Source: Martinezella lusitana
GTDB lineage: Bacteria; Pseudomonadota; Alphaproteobacteria; Rhizobiales; Rhizobiaceae
DNA: 64,000 nucleotides
Reading direction: 5' to 3'
Assembly (NCBI RefSeq): GCF_016901135.1
Contig: NZ_JAFEVL010000073.1
Coordinates: 124,001-188,000 of the forward strand
Below, in pieces: positions 16,443 through 26,658 of this stretch (positions within the stretch are counted from its first letter, which is position 1; each line of letters begins with the position of its first letter). The notes below the pieces were generated by a model that did not search any database, was not told where the DNA came from, and worked only from the letters and a program-made list of their open reading frames with translations. The position numbers and the translations under genes are program-made.

Positions 16443-17756
16443 ATGTCGAAGAAAAACGGAATTGAACCCTTCTCGCGCCGCTCTTTCCTGCGGTCGGCCG
16501 TAACTTTTGGCGCTGCCGCATTGGCTGCACCGGCCCTCGCGCAAAACGCCACTCCGCTGGAGGCGCTGATCAACGACCGTTCTCGCGGCAATTGGGACGA
16601 CCAGTTCGACGCCAAGGCTGCTGCACGCACGGCCGCCGCCGTCCAGTCGAACACGCCAATCCTCGGCCCCGATTCCGTACCGAACATTCAGCAGGCGATT
16701 GCCCAGTATCAGGGCATCGTTGCCAATGGCGGCTGGCCGCAGATCAATCCGACGAGCCAGCAGTCGCTGCAGCTTGGCGCTACCGATCCGGCCGTGCAGT
16801 CTTTGCGCCAGCATCTGATGGTCACTGGTGATCTGCCGCGCGAGGCAGGTATTTCTTCGTCCTTCGATTCCTATGTCGATGGTGCCGTCAAGCGTTTCCA
16901 GGCCCGCCACGGTCTTCCGCCGGATGGCGTCATTGGCGATTTCACGCTGAAGGCGATGAACATTCCCGCCAATGTCCGCCTGCAGCAGCTGAATACCAAC
17001 CTCGTTCGCCTTCAGACCTTCCCGTCTGACCTTGGCCGCCGTCACGTCATGGTCAATATCCCGGCAACCCGTGTCGAAGCCGTGCAGGATGGCCAGGTGG
17101 CGCTACGTCACGAGGCGATCGTCGGCCGGGAAACGCGGCCGACGCACATCATCAATTCAAAGATCTACGAGGTCATCCTCAACCCCTACTGGACGGCGCC
17201 GCGCTCCATCATCATCAAGGACATCATGCCGCTCATGCGGAAGGATCCGACCTACCTAACAAGGAGCAACATCCGTCTTCTCGACGGCAAGGGCCAGGAA
17301 GTTGCGCCGGAGACGATCGACTGGAATTCGGACAAGGCGCCGGACCTGATGTTTCGCCAGGACCCGGGCAAGACGAACGCCATGGCGTCCACGAAAATCA
17401 ACTTCCATAACCCCAACAACGAATACATGCACGACACGCCTGAACAGGGCCTGTTCAACAAGCTGATGCGTTTCGATAGCTCGGGCTGTGTCCGCGTTCA
17501 GAACGTGCGCGATCTGGCGACCTGGCTGCTGACCGAAACTCCGGGCTGGCCGCGCCAGCATATCGAGCAGGTCATCTCCACCCGCGTCAACACGCCGATC
17601 ACGCTGGCGACGGAAGTGCCTGTTTATTTCGTCTATATCTCAGCCTGGAGCGCTGCCGACCGTATCGTGCAGTTCCGCGACGATATCTATAATCTCGACG
17701 GCAATTCCGAGCTGGCGCTCGACACGACCCAGGGCATGGAGCAGCCGGTTCAGTAA
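16443..17756 (+). CDS. ldtP: Tat-exported L,D-transpeptidase (LdtP)
   Basis: A 437-aa periplasmic enzyme that forms 3-3 peptidoglycan crosslinks or attaches proteins to the wall. The N-terminus carries a twin-arginine signal (SRRSFL, residues 11-16) and hydrophobic stretch to about residue 34. A PG-binding_1 domain lies at about 110-172 (VDGAVKRFQARHGLPPDGVIGDFTL). The YkuD-type catalytic domain at about 200-355 ends in H330 ... SSGCVRV with nucleophile C349 and R351. Domain order and length match the YcbB-like group. Its neighbour LdtR is the known activator in related bacteria. A terminator follows 25 bases after the stop. Confidence 0.95.
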   Translation: MSKKNGIEPFSRRSFLRSAVTFGAAALAAPALAQNATPLEALINDRSRGNWDDQFDAKAAARTAAAVQSNTPILGPDSVPNIQQAIAQYQGIVANGGWPQINPTSQQSLQLGATDPAVQSLRQHLMVTGDLPREAGISSSFDSYVDGAVKRFQARHGLPPDGVIGDFTLKAMNIPANVRLQQLNTNLVRLQTFPSDLGRRHVMVNIPATRVEAVQDGQVALRHEAIVGRETRPTHIINSKIYEVILNPYWTAPRSIIIKDIMPLMRKDPTYLTRSNIRLLDGKGQEVAPETIDWNSDKAPDLMFRQDPGKTNAMASTKINFHNPNNEYMHDTPEQGLFNKLMRFDSSGCVRVQNVRDLATWLLTETPGWPRQHIEQVISTRVNTPITLATEVPVYFVYISAWSAADRIVQFRDDIYNLDGNSELALDTTQGMEQPVQ

Positions 17757-17781
17757 TCGGCATTCCAAGCAATTGTTATCG

Positions 17782-17808
17782 AAGCCGCGTCCTCGGATGC
17801 GGCTTTTT
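17782..17808 (+). terminator. Terminator after ldtP
   Basis: Stem aagccgc (17782-17788) / gcggctt (17799-17805) with a ten-base loop and TTTTT tail. Confidence 0.8.
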
Positions 17809-17929
17809 CATTGGCAGGCGCTGCTCAGCGTAGAATGCCCAGCAAATGTCGCTGATCGTATTGCTCTCGCGCGACCCTGACGCTAATACCAACTCCATTG
17901 CCGTTCCGGCCCGTTCAGGAGCTTTCACG

Positions 17930-19228
<1,299 letters not shown>

Positions 19229-19237
19229 GGAGGGCGC

Positions 19238-19714
19238 ATGCGCTGCCCCTATTGCGGTACCGAAGACACCCAGGTCAAGGATTCGCGTCCGGCGGAGGAT
19301 AATACCTCCATCCGCCGGCGGCGCATCTGTCCGGATTGTGGAGGCCGCTTCACGACTTTCGAGCGTGTGCAACTGCGCGAGCTGATGGTCATCAAGAAAA
19401 CCGGCCGCAAGGTGCTCTTCGACCGTGACAAGCTGGTGCGGTCCTTCGAGATCGCCCTGCGCAAGCGTCCGGTCGACCGTGACCGCATCGAACGCGCCGT
19501 TTCCGGCATCGTCCGCCGCCTGGAAAGCTCGGGCGAAACGGAAATCAGTTCGGAGCAGATCGGTCTCCAGGTGCTGGAGGCGCTGAAGAGCCTCGATGAT
19601 GTCGCCTTCGTGCGCTATGCCTCCGTCTATCGCGATTTCTCCCATGCGGAAGACTTCGAGCACGTGATCGACGAGATCAACGCCAAGATCGCCCTCGATC
19701 CGCTGGATCCCTGA
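19238..19714 (+). CDS. nrdR: NrdR, ribonucleotide reductase repressor
   Basis: A 158-aa nucleotide-responsive repressor of ribonucleotide reductase genes. The N-terminal zinc ribbon has C3, C6, C31 and C34 (MRCPYC, ICPDC), and an ATP-cone domain covers about residues 49-139. It starts nine bases after glyA, whose end overlaps its ribosome site (GAGGAGGG), so the two are coupled. The next gene, ribD, starts two bases after its stop. No NrdR box was recognised in the window, so its targets are elsewhere. Confidence 0.97.
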   Translation: MRCPYCGTEDTQVKDSRPAEDNTSIRRRRICPDCGGRFTTFERVQLRELMVIKKTGRKVLFDRDKLVRSFEIALRKRPVDRDRIERAVSGIVRRLESSGETEISSEQIGLQVLEALKSLDDVAFVRYASVYRDFSHAEDFEHVIDEINAKIALDPLDP

Positions 19715-19716
19715 CC

Positions 19717-20826
19717 ATGACGCTGCGGCCCGAGGACGAGCGTTTCATGGCTGCGGCAATCCGCCTGTCGCGCACGCATCTCGGGCTGACCTCCACCAAC
19801 CCGTCCGTCGGCTGCCTTGTCGTCAAGGATGGCGTGGTCATCGGCCGTGGTGTCACGGCCGTGGGCGGCCGGCCGCATGCCGAGCCTCAGGCTCTGGCCG
19901 AGGCGAGCGAGGCTGCGAGGGGTGCCACGGCTTACGTGACGCTCGAACCCTGCTCGCATTACGGCAAGACGCCGCCTTGTGCCGAGGCGCTGATCGCCTA
20001 TGGCGTCGCGCGCGTCGTCATCAGCGTCACGGATCCCGACCAGCGCGTTTCCGGCCGCGGCATCAACATGCTGCGCGACGCCGGCATTGAAGTCGATACC
20101 GGCATTCTGGAGGAAGAGGGCAAGCGATCTCTGGCAGGCTATCTCATGCGCCAGACGAGAAACCGGCCCTATGTAACTCTGAAGATTGCCATTTCCGCCG
20201 ATGGCATGATCGGCAAGACAGGCGAAGGGCAGGTGCGCATCACCGGCGATATCGCCCGTGCCCAGGTGCAGATGCTGCGTGCCGAAAGCGACGCCATTCT
20301 CGTCGGCATCGGCACGGCGATAGCGGACGATCCGGAATTGACCTGCCGGCTTCCCGGCCTTGAAGATCGCTCGCCGTTGCGCATCGTCATGGATGATGAC
20401 CTTCAGCTTCCACTCGGCAGCAAGCTGGTGAAGACGGCGCGGCAATATCCGGTCATCGCCGTTGCCGGCCATCCGCCACCCTTCGACGAGAATACCGACA
20501 GCGCCTTTTTGGGTCGCCGTGCCGCTCTCGATGCCGCCGGCGTCGAGGTGTTGCAGTCCAATTCGGGCGAGCCGGGAGAGTTGCTGGAAGCCTTGGGCAC
20601 GCGGGGGATTTCCTCGCTGCTGGTCGAGGGCGGCGCGAAGACCGCGCGGCGTTTTCTCGAGGCTGATCTGGTCGACCGCATCCTGCTGTTCCAGGGGCCG
20701 GCTGATATCGGCGAAGGCGGTATTGAATCGCCGATCGTCAAATCCAATATCCCACCCAGTTTCATGCATATCGGCGAGAGCCAGTTCGGCGACGATCGCT
20801 GCGACGAATACGAAAGAGGTTTTTGA
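19717..20826 (+). CDS. ribD: Bifunctional riboflavin deaminase/reductase
   Basis: Carries out the second and third steps of riboflavin synthesis: deamination of diaminohydroxyphosphoribosylaminopyrimidine and reduction of the ribosyl side chain. The N-terminal cytidine-deaminase-like zinc domain shows PHAEPQAL and PCSHYGKTPPC. From about residue 145 the RibD_C reductase domain follows (PYVTLKIAISADGMIGK, and LLVEGGAKTARRFLEADLVDR near the end). The 369-aa length is normal. Its TGA stop shares a base with the ribE start. Confidence 0.96.
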   Translation: MTLRPEDERFMAAAIRLSRTHLGLTSTNPSVGCLVVKDGVVIGRGVTAVGGRPHAEPQALAEASEAARGATAYVTLEPCSHYGKTPPCAEALIAYGVARVVISVTDPDQRVSGRGINMLRDAGIEVDTGILEEEGKRSLAGYLMRQTRNRPYVTLKIAISADGMIGKTGEGQVRITGDIARAQVQMLRAESDAILVGIGTAIADDPELTCRLPGLEDRSPLRIVMDDDLQLPLGSKLVKTARQYPVIAVAGHPPPFDENTDSAFLGRRAALDAAGVEVLQSNSGEPGELLEALGTRGISSLLVEGGAKTARRFLEADLVDRILLFQGPADIGEGGIESPIVKSNIPPSFMHIGESQFGDDRCDEYERGF

Positions 20827-21446
20827 TGTTTACCGGAATTGTCACCGATCTCGGCACGGTCGAATCCGTTTCCCCGCTCAAGGAAGGCATCAAGCTGCGC
20901 GTTGCCACCAACTATGATCCGGCAACGATCGACATGGGCGCTTCGATTTCCCATGCCGGCGTTTGCCTGACGGTCACCGGCCTGCCGCAAGAGGGCAGCA
21001 ATGGACGCTGGTTCGAGGTCGAGGCCTGGGAGGAAGCCCTGCGGCTGACCACCATCGGCACCTGGGAAGCAGGAGCCAAGATCAATCTCGAACGTTCGCT
21101 GAAGATCGGTGACGAGCTCGGCGGCCACATCGTTTCCGGCCATGTCGACGGCAAGGCGGAAATTCTCTCCGTGACGGCGGAAGGCGATGCAACCCGCTAT
21201 CGTCTGCGCGCGCCGGCGCATCTTGCCAAGTTCGTCGCGCCCAAGGGGTCGATTGCGCTCGACGGCACGTCGCTCACGGTCAACGCCGTCGATGGCACGG
21301 ACTTCGACGTGCTCCTGATCCGCCACACCTTGGAAGTTACTACCTGGGGCGAGCGCAAGGCGGGCGACTTCGTCAATTTCGAAGTCGATACCATGGCGCG
21401 CTACGCCGCTCGGCTGGCGGAATTTCCGGTTGTTCGGCAAGAGTGA
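20826..21446 (+). CDS. ribE: Riboflavin synthase alpha chain
   Basis: Dismutates two 6,7-dimethyl-8-ribityllumazine molecules to riboflavin. The two lumazine-binding barrel repeats are visible: MFTGIVTDLGTV with GVCLTVTG in the first, and GGHIVSGHVDGKAEI with GTSLTVNAV in the second. It is 206 aa. The ATG at 20826 overlaps the ribD stop by one base (TGATG), showing translational coupling. A terminator follows, ending the glyA-nrdR-ribD-ribE unit. Confidence 0.96.
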   Translation: MFTGIVTDLGTVESVSPLKEGIKLRVATNYDPATIDMGASISHAGVCLTVTGLPQEGSNGRWFEVEAWEEALRLTTIGTWEAGAKINLERSLKIGDELGGHIVSGHVDGKAEILSVTAEGDATRYRLRAPAHLAKFVAPKGSIALDGTSLTVNAVDGTDFDVLLIRHTLEVTTWGERKAGDFVNFEVDTMARYAARLAEFPVVRQE

Positions 21447-21466
21447 GCGTCGTGGGTCAGCAGAGT

Positions 21467-21490
21467 AGGGTGCCCACGAGCGCACCCTTT
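21467..21490 (+). terminator. Terminator after ribE
   Basis: Stem agggtgc (21467-21473) / gcaccct (21482-21488) followed by a short T-run. Confidence 0.7.
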
Positions 21491-21540
21491 CGGCGGACCG
21501 TAGACACAAGCGGCTTCGGTCGGCGCGCCGATCAGCTATT

Positions 21541-22029
21541 TTACGCCAATGTCTTTTCCATAAGAAAGTTTGCCAGCGTCTGCCCACGCTTTTCCACCTG
21601 CTGAGCAGCCACCACGACAAAGCCGCGTCGTTCGAAGAAGGGGCGGGCAGTCAGGCTGGCTTCCGTGAAAATTCGCTGAAGGTCCTGATTGCGGGCCGCT
21701 GCTACCACCGTTGCAAGCAGCAGGCTGGCGACACCCTTGCCCTGATGATCGGGGTGGACGAACATCATGTCGAGGCAACCGTCCGCCTTAAGATCGGCAA
21801 AGCCGATTGCCACGGAGCCGTTCATTGCAAGCCAGGTCGGCCGGCTCGCGCGCCATTGCGCCCAGACCTCGACGTCATCGACTTTCGCCCATGCAGCGAT
21901 TTGCGCCGGATTGTAGTCCTTCGACGCAACCTCGCGAATGGCCCGGAGGAAAATGTCGATCGTGGCTTGCGCATCGGCCGGATCGTAGGCCTTGACCGAA
22001 AGGAGCTCCTGCGAAGCCATCTTCGTCAT
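21541..22029 (-). CDS. GNAT-family N-acetyltransferase
   Basis: A 162-aa acetyltransferase of unknown substrate. The acetyl-CoA pyrophosphate loop reads FVHPDHQGKGVASLLL, and the last beta-strand region reads TARPFFERRGFVVV, as in GNAT proteins. I start it at the ATG at 22029; a second ATG three codons later (22020) is also possible. The open frame runs further upstream, but there it is only the shadow of the second GNAT gene. It is the last gene of a three-gene minus-strand run (cupin, GNAT, GNAT) placed between ribE and ribH. Confidence 0.85.
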   Translation of the reverse strand: MTKMASQELLSVKAYDPADAQATIDIFLRAIREVASKDYNPAQIAAWAKVDDVEVWAQWRASRPTWLAMNGSVAIGFADLKADGCLDMMFVHPDHQGKGVASLLLATVVAAARNQDLQRIFTEASLTARPFFERRGFVVVAAQQVEKRGQTLANFLMEKTLA

Positions 22030-22058
22030 ACTTTCTGGAAGGGTGGCCGGTTTCGCAT

Positions 22059-22577
22059 CTATCGTTCGAACATGGCGTTTGGCTTGTCCTTGTAGTTCAC
22101 TTCGCCGATCCGGCGAAAGCCGACCTTTTCTGCGATGCGCAGTGACGGCTTGTTTTCCAGATCGACGATGCAGGTCATGCGTCGCCCCGCGAACTGTTGG
22201 TCCGCCCAGGCGATCGCCGCGGTCACGGCTTCCGTGGCATAGCCCTTGCCCTGCATCGGCGGCGTGATGCCCCAGCCCGTTTCCAGCGTGCCTTCCGTCG
22301 TCGGGCTCATGTCGCGATGCAGATCGAGGAAGCCGACCTCGCCGATGAGCATGCCGCTTGCGCGCTCCTCTACGGCGAAGAAGCCGAAGCCGAGATAATG
22401 CCACATGCCGGCATAGCGCAGCAGGCGTGCCCAGATCTGCTCGCGCGTGGGCGACTCGCCGCCGATAAAGCGGACAAGGTCCTTCTGTCTCCAGATAGCT
22501 GTGAATTCGTCGAAATCGTCCAGCCTGTGGCCGCGCAGCAAAAGTCGTTCAGTCGTCAATATCGGGATGATGGTCAT
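22059..22577 (-). CDS. RimJ/RimL-type GNAT acetyltransferase
   Basis: A 172-aa GNAT protein of the Acetyltransf_3 type. The start LTTERLLLRGHRLDDFDEF is diagnostic for the RimJ/RimL group, the acetyl-CoA loop reads WGITPPMQGKGYATEAV, and the C-terminus has NKPSLRIAEKVGFRRIGE. These proteins acetylate protein N-termini or small amines; the substrate here is unknown. It lies 29 bases upstream of the other GNAT gene and 43 bases downstream of the cupin gene, on the same strand, so the three probably form one transcript. Confidence 0.88.
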   Translation of the reverse strand: MTIIPILTTERLLLRGHRLDDFDEFTAIWRQKDLVRFIGGESPTREQIWARLLRYAGMWHYLGFGFFAVEERASGMLIGEVGFLDLHRDMSPTTEGTLETGWGITPPMQGKGYATEAVTAAIAWADQQFAGRRMTCIVDLENKPSLRIAEKVGFRRIGEVNYKDKPNAMFER

Positions 22578-22620
22578 GTGGGTATGATATCTTTGCTGTC
22601 AGGTATTTCCGTGGTTGCAG

Positions 22621-23130
22621 TCAGTCGTTCGATGCGCCCGGCTCGCCGTCCCAGTAATCCACATCGAGGCTAGCGGCGCGGCCGATGACGCGGAATGCCG
22701 CTTCGCCACCCCGATAGGTCTTCGCCAGGAACTTGCCGGAATCGGGATATTCAACGACTTCCGTTTGAGCCTTGGTCGAAATGGCGAGATAGATCAGCAC
22801 CGCCGGGCCGGTATTGATCAATTGATGCGCAGTCTCCGGGCCGCCGGTCGGAGCGCCCAACACATCGCCTTTGCTGACGGGGATGCGCTGATCGCCGAAG
22901 CGATAATCGCCTTCGCCGTCGAGAATGACGAAGAGCTCCTCTTCGACATGATGATTGTGAAACGGACAGCCCGATTTGCCGGGGGGCACTTCGTTGTAGC
23001 TGATGCCGATGTTCTTCAGGCCGAGCAACGCACCGAAGGAGGTATCGCTGCCGGCGAAGAAGCTCCCCTGTTGCCAATGATCCAACTGAAGTTCGCCGAC
23101 ATTGACGGCGGGTCTGGTTTTTTTTGTCAT
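22621..23130 (-). CDS. Cupin-domain protein
   Basis: A 169-aa single-domain cupin. The metal site reads PFHNHHVEEELFVILDGEGDYRFG (cupin motif 1, with His, His and Glu) and GAPTGGPETAHQLINTG (motif 2, with the final His). It could be an isomerase, dioxygenase or sensor; nothing here decides. The ATG at 23130 is chosen because it follows an excellent Shine-Dalgarno (GGGGGAGG); the 30 codons before it are open but lack one. It heads the three-gene minus-strand run and is divergent from ribH. Confidence 0.87.
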   Translation of the reverse strand: MTKKTRPAVNVGELQLDHWQQGSFFAGSDTSFGALLGLKNIGISYNEVPPGKSGCPFHNHHVEEELFVILDGEGDYRFGDQRIPVSKGDVLGAPTGGPETAHQLINTGPAVLIYLAISTKAQTEVVEYPDSGKFLAKTYRGGEAAFRVIGRAASLDVDYWDGEPGASND

Positions 23131-23329
23131 GAGCCTCCCCCTTCCCAGGTCCGGAATTATTATCGAAGCAGTTGCATGCACGGAAGCGACAATTTCCATG
23201 GGTGTTCCGATGACCTCCAAATAGGGCTAGAATCGGCGGCGGCCGCTGAAAAACACTTGCCAAGCGAGGCCCGCCGTGGTTTGACCCGGCCTAGCAAGGT
23301 GCCGCCCCCACTCAATTCGCAGGTGATAT

Positions 23330-23785
23330 ATGTCCAGCTCTACCAATGCCCATATCCTCATCGTCGAAGCCCGCTTCTACGACGATATGGCCGATGCCCT
23401 GCTCGACGGCGCCAAGACCGCCCTCGAAGAGGCCGGAGCGACCTATGAGATCGTCACCGTGCCGGGCGCGCTGGAAATTCCGGCTGCGATCGCCATGGCC
23501 CTCGATGGTGCGGATAACGGCGGTACGCAGTATGACGGCTACGTCGCTCTCGGCATGGTCATTCGCGGCGAAACCTATCATTTCGACATCGTTGCCGGCG
23601 AATCCTCGCGCGCGCTGATGGATCTGGCCGTCAGCGAATCGCTTGCGATCGGCAATGGCATCCTGACCGTCGAGAATGATGATCAGGCCTGGGTGCGCGC
23701 GCGCCGCTCGGAAAAGGACAAGGGCGGCTTTGCCGCCCGCGCAGCGCTGACGATGATCGCGCTGAGACAAAAGTTGGGTGCATAA
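23330..23785 (+). CDS. ribH: 6,7-dimethyl-8-ribityllumazine synthase
   Basis: Condenses 3,4-dihydroxybutanone 4-phosphate with the ribitylamino-pyrimidine to give the riboflavin synthase substrate. The 151-aa protein shows ARFYDDMADALLDGA, the VPGALEIPAA phosphate-binding loop, and GMVIRGETYHFD with the catalytic histidine (H88 region). Rhizobia often have a second RibH elsewhere. No FMN riboswitch is visible in the 200 bases upstream. It is paired with nusB and, across the inserted minus-strand genes, belongs with ribD-ribE. Confidence 0.96.
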   Translation: MSSSTNAHILIVEARFYDDMADALLDGAKTALEEAGATYEIVTVPGALEIPAAIAMALDGADNGGTQYDGYVALGMVIRGETYHFDIVAGESSRALMDLAVSESLAIGNGILTVENDDQAWVRARRSEKDKGGFAARAALTMIALRQKLGA

Positions 23786-23789
23786 GTTC

Positions 23790-24272
23790 ATGAGCAATCA
23801 GGATAACGAGCGACCGGCAAAGCCCGCGAACCAGCGGGGGGCAGCTCGCCTTGCCGCCGTTCAGGCGCTCTATCAGATGGATATCGGCGGAACCGGCGTG
23901 CTGGAGGTGGTGGCCGAATACGAGGCGCACCGTCTCGGACAGGAGCTGGACGGCGAGACCTATCTGAAGGCCGACGCATCCTGGTTTCGCTCCATCGTAT
24001 CAGGCGTCGTGCGCGAACAGACCCGGCTCGACCCGCTGATCGGCTCTGCCCTTCAGGACGACTGGGCGCTGTCGCGTCTCGACAGCACCGTGCGCGCCAT
24101 CCTGCGCGCCGGCACATTCGAGCTTCTCGATCGCAAGGACGTGCCGGTTCCGGTCATCGTCACCGAATATGTCGAGATCGCCCACGCCTTCTTTGAAGAG
24201 GACGAACCGAAACTCGTCAATGCCGTGCTCGACCGAATCGCCAAGCAGGTTCGCGGTGAAGCCAAGAAATAG
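23790..24272 (+). CDS. nusB: Transcription antitermination factor NusB
   Basis: An all-helical RNA-binding protein that joins NusE (S10) at boxA in ribosomal RNA antitermination. The 160-aa sequence contains GAARLAAVQALYQMDIGG near the start and the C-terminal LDRKDVPVPVIVTEYVEIAHAFFEEDEPKLVNAVLDRI. The ATG at 23790 lies just after the ribH stop. A GTG at 23778 in the same frame overlaps ribH and would add four residues, and neither has a good ribosome site. ribH-nusB is a common gene pair. Confidence 0.95.
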   Translation: MSNQDNERPAKPANQRGAARLAAVQALYQMDIGGTGVLEVVAEYEAHRLGQELDGETYLKADASWFRSIVSGVVREQTRLDPLIGSALQDDWALSRLDSTVRAILRAGTFELLDRKDVPVPVIVTEYVEIAHAFFEEDEPKLVNAVLDRIAKQVRGEAKK

Positions 24273-24519
24273 GCTTCCTTGGAGGCGCTGACCGCTGCGG
24301 TTTGCACTTTCGTTTCCTTCGTTCGCGCCTGATTTCAGCTACGGATATTCTTTTGAACCTCCAGCGGGTGTTTTACCCGTGGGCGGTCTTGACGCGACGT
24401 TTTCCCAACAGCAATCTCGCACTGCACATCTGTCGGTCGTCTTGGAGGAGGGCGGTCACGGTTGTCGCGGGCGGCCGGGCGAGGAGTGAACCGCCGGCTT
24501 TTTGGAGGGAAAAAGCGAA

Positions 24520-26658
24520 ATGTCAATTCTTTTAGGTGTTATAGCGTGCGGGCTGCTCTCGGTGGTTTACGCCATCTGGACGACCCGGTCGGTGCTTGCT
24601 GCCGATCAGGGCAATGCACGCATGCAGGAAATTGCGGGTTATATTCGGGAAGGCGCGCAGGCCTATCTGGCGCGTCAATATAGAACCATTGCAATTGTCG
24701 GTGTCATTGTTTTCATCGCGGCCTGGCTTCTATTGTCTGCTGAAGCCGCTTTCGGTTTCCTGGTCGGCGCCATCCTGTCGGGCGCGGCCGGTTTTATTGG
24801 CATGCATGTCTCCGTGCGCGCCAACGTCCGCACGGCGCAGGCCTCGTCGCACAGCCTGGCGGCCGGTCTCGATATCGCCTTCAAGTCGGGCGCCATCACC
24901 GGCATGCTGGTTGCCGGCCTCGCATTGCTCGGCGTCTCCATCTACTTCTATGTGCTGACCGGTATTCTCGGTCATGAGCCGGGCTCGCGCGATGTCATCG
25001 ACGCTCTCGTATCGCTCGGTTTCGGCGCGTCGCTGATTTCGATCTTCGCCCGTCTCGGCGGCGGCATCTTTACCAAGGGCGCAGATGTCGGCGGCGATCT
25101 CGTCGGCAAGGTAGAAGCGGGTATCCCTGAGGACGATCCGCGCAACCCCGCGACCATTGCTGACAACGTCGGCGACAATGTCGGCGATTGCGCCGGCATG
25201 GCGGCCGACCTGTTCGAGACCTATGCGGTCTCTGTGGTCGCCACCATGGTTCTCGCCGCGATCTTCTTCGCCGGCACGCCGGTGCTTGACTCCGCCATGA
25301 TCTATCCGTTGGCGATCTGCGGCACCTGCATCATCACCTCGATCATCGGCACCTTCTTCGTCAAGCTCGGCGCCAACGGTTCGATCATGGGCGCGCTCTA
25401 CAAGGGGCTGATCGCCACGGGTCTCCTGTCGATCGTCGGTCTCGCGGTCGCCACGTCGCTGACCATCGGCTGGGGTTCGATCGGCACCGTCGCAGGTTTT
25501 GATATCACCGGAACGAACCTGTTCCTCTGCGGCATCGTCGGGCTGATCGTCACGGCGCTCATCGTCGTCATCACCGAATACTACACCGGCACCAACAAGC
25601 GGCCGGTCAATTCCATCGCCCAGGCGTCCGTCACCGGCCACGGCACCAACGTCATCCAGGGCTTGGCCGTCTCGCTGGAATCGACGGCGCTGCCCGCGCT
25701 CGTCATCGTCGGCGGCATTCTCGCCACCTATCAGCTCGGCGGCCTGTTCGGCACGGGCATCGCCGTGACGGCCATGCTTGGGCTCGCCGGCATGATCGTT
25801 GCGCTCGATGCCTTCGGCCCAGTGACCGACAATGCCGGCGGCATTGCCGAAATGTCGCATCTTCCGCCGGAAGTGCGCAAGTCGACCGATGCGCTGGACG
25901 CCGTCGGCAATACCACCAAGGCGGTGACGAAAGGCTATGCCATCGGCTCGGCCGGCCTCGGCGCGCTGGTGCTGTTTGCCGCCTATTCGAACGACTTGAA
26001 ATATTTTGCCTCCCATGGCGATCAATTCCCCTATTTCGCCAATGTGGGGACGATCTCCTTCGATCTCTCTAATCCCTACGTCGTTGCCGGGTTGCTGTTC
26101 GGCGGCATGATTCCCTATCTCTTCGGTGGCATCGCCATGACGGCCGTCGGCCGCGCTGCGGGTTCGATCGTGGAGGAAGTGCGTAGGCAGTTTCGCGAGA
26201 AACCAGGCATCATGCAGGGCACGGAACGTCCCGATTATGGCCGCGCTGTCGACCTTTTGACCAAGGCTGCCATTCGCGAGATGATCATTCCGTCGCTGCT
26301 GCCGGTGCTGGCGCCGATCGTCGTCTATTTCGGCGTGCTTCTGATATCCGGCTCCAAGGCTTCGGCCTTCGCCGCACTCGGCGCTTCGCTGCTCGGCGTG
26401 ATCATCAATGGCCTCTTCGTCGCCATTTCCATGACGTCAGGCGGCGGTGCCTGGGACAATGCCAAGAAGAGCTTCGAGGATGGCTTCGTCGACAAGGACG
26501 GGACGCGCCACATGAAGGGCTCCGAAGCCCACAAGGCGTCGGTGACGGGTGATACCGTCGGTGATCCCTACAAGGATACGGCCGGCCCGGCTGTCAATCC
26601 GGCGATCAAGATCACCAATATCGTTGCATTGCTGCTGCTGGCTGTCCTTGCCGGATAG
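24520..26658 (+). CDS. hppA: H+-translocating membrane pyrophosphatase
   Basis: A 712-aa membrane-integral pump that couples pyrophosphate hydrolysis to proton export. About 16 membrane segments are seen. The catalytic loop DVGGDLVGKVEAGIPEDDPRNPATIADNVGDNVGD supplies the Asp/Lys-rich pyrophosphate site. At the K+-site the sequence is NTTKAVTKG, with lysine where K+-dependent enzymes have alanine, so this is the K+-independent type. The ATG at 24520 has a GGAGG upstream; the six-codon-longer frame does not start with a ribosome site. The 247-base leader includes a GC-rich hairpin with a TTTTT run at 24474-24503, a possible attenuator. A RIME repeat begins inside its stop codon. Confidence 0.96.
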   Translation: MSILLGVIACGLLSVVYAIWTTRSVLAADQGNARMQEIAGYIREGAQAYLARQYRTIAIVGVIVFIAAWLLLSAEAAFGFLVGAILSGAAGFIGMHVSVRANVRTAQASSHSLAAGLDIAFKSGAITGMLVAGLALLGVSIYFYVLTGILGHEPGSRDVIDALVSLGFGASLISIFARLGGGIFTKGADVGGDLVGKVEAGIPEDDPRNPATIADNVGDNVGDCAGMAADLFETYAVSVVATMVLAAIFFAGTPVLDSAMIYPLAICGTCIITSIIGTFFVKLGANGSIMGALYKGLIATGLLSIVGLAVATSLTIGWGSIGTVAGFDITGTNLFLCGIVGLIVTALIVVITEYYTGTNKRPVNSIAQASVTGHGTNVIQGLAVSLESTALPALVIVGGILATYQLGGLFGTGIAVTAMLGLAGMIVALDAFGPVTDNAGGIAEMSHLPPEVRKSTDALDAVGNTTKAVTKGYAIGSAGLGALVLFAAYSNDLKYFASHGDQFPYFANVGTISFDLSNPYVVAGLLFGGMIPYLFGGIAMTAVGRAAGSIVEEVRRQFREKPGIMQGTERPDYGRAVDLLTKAAIREMIIPSLLPVLAPIVVYFGVLLISGSKASAFAALGASLLGVIINGLFVAISMTSGGGAWDNAKKSFEDGFVDKDGTRHMKGSEAHKASVTGDTVGDPYKDTAGPAVNPAIKITNIVALLLLAVLAG

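Noticed and set aside
23131..23329. FMN riboswitch upstream of ribH
   Set aside because: The conserved FMN-element segments are not present in this gap.
24730..26025. A 431-codon open frame antisense to hppA
   Set aside because: It has the low-complexity Arg/Asp/Gly-rich composition of GC-rich antisense frames and lies wholly opposite an unmistakable gene. The same holds for long frames at 2724-3935, 13681-14856, 41072-42361 and 58242-59585.
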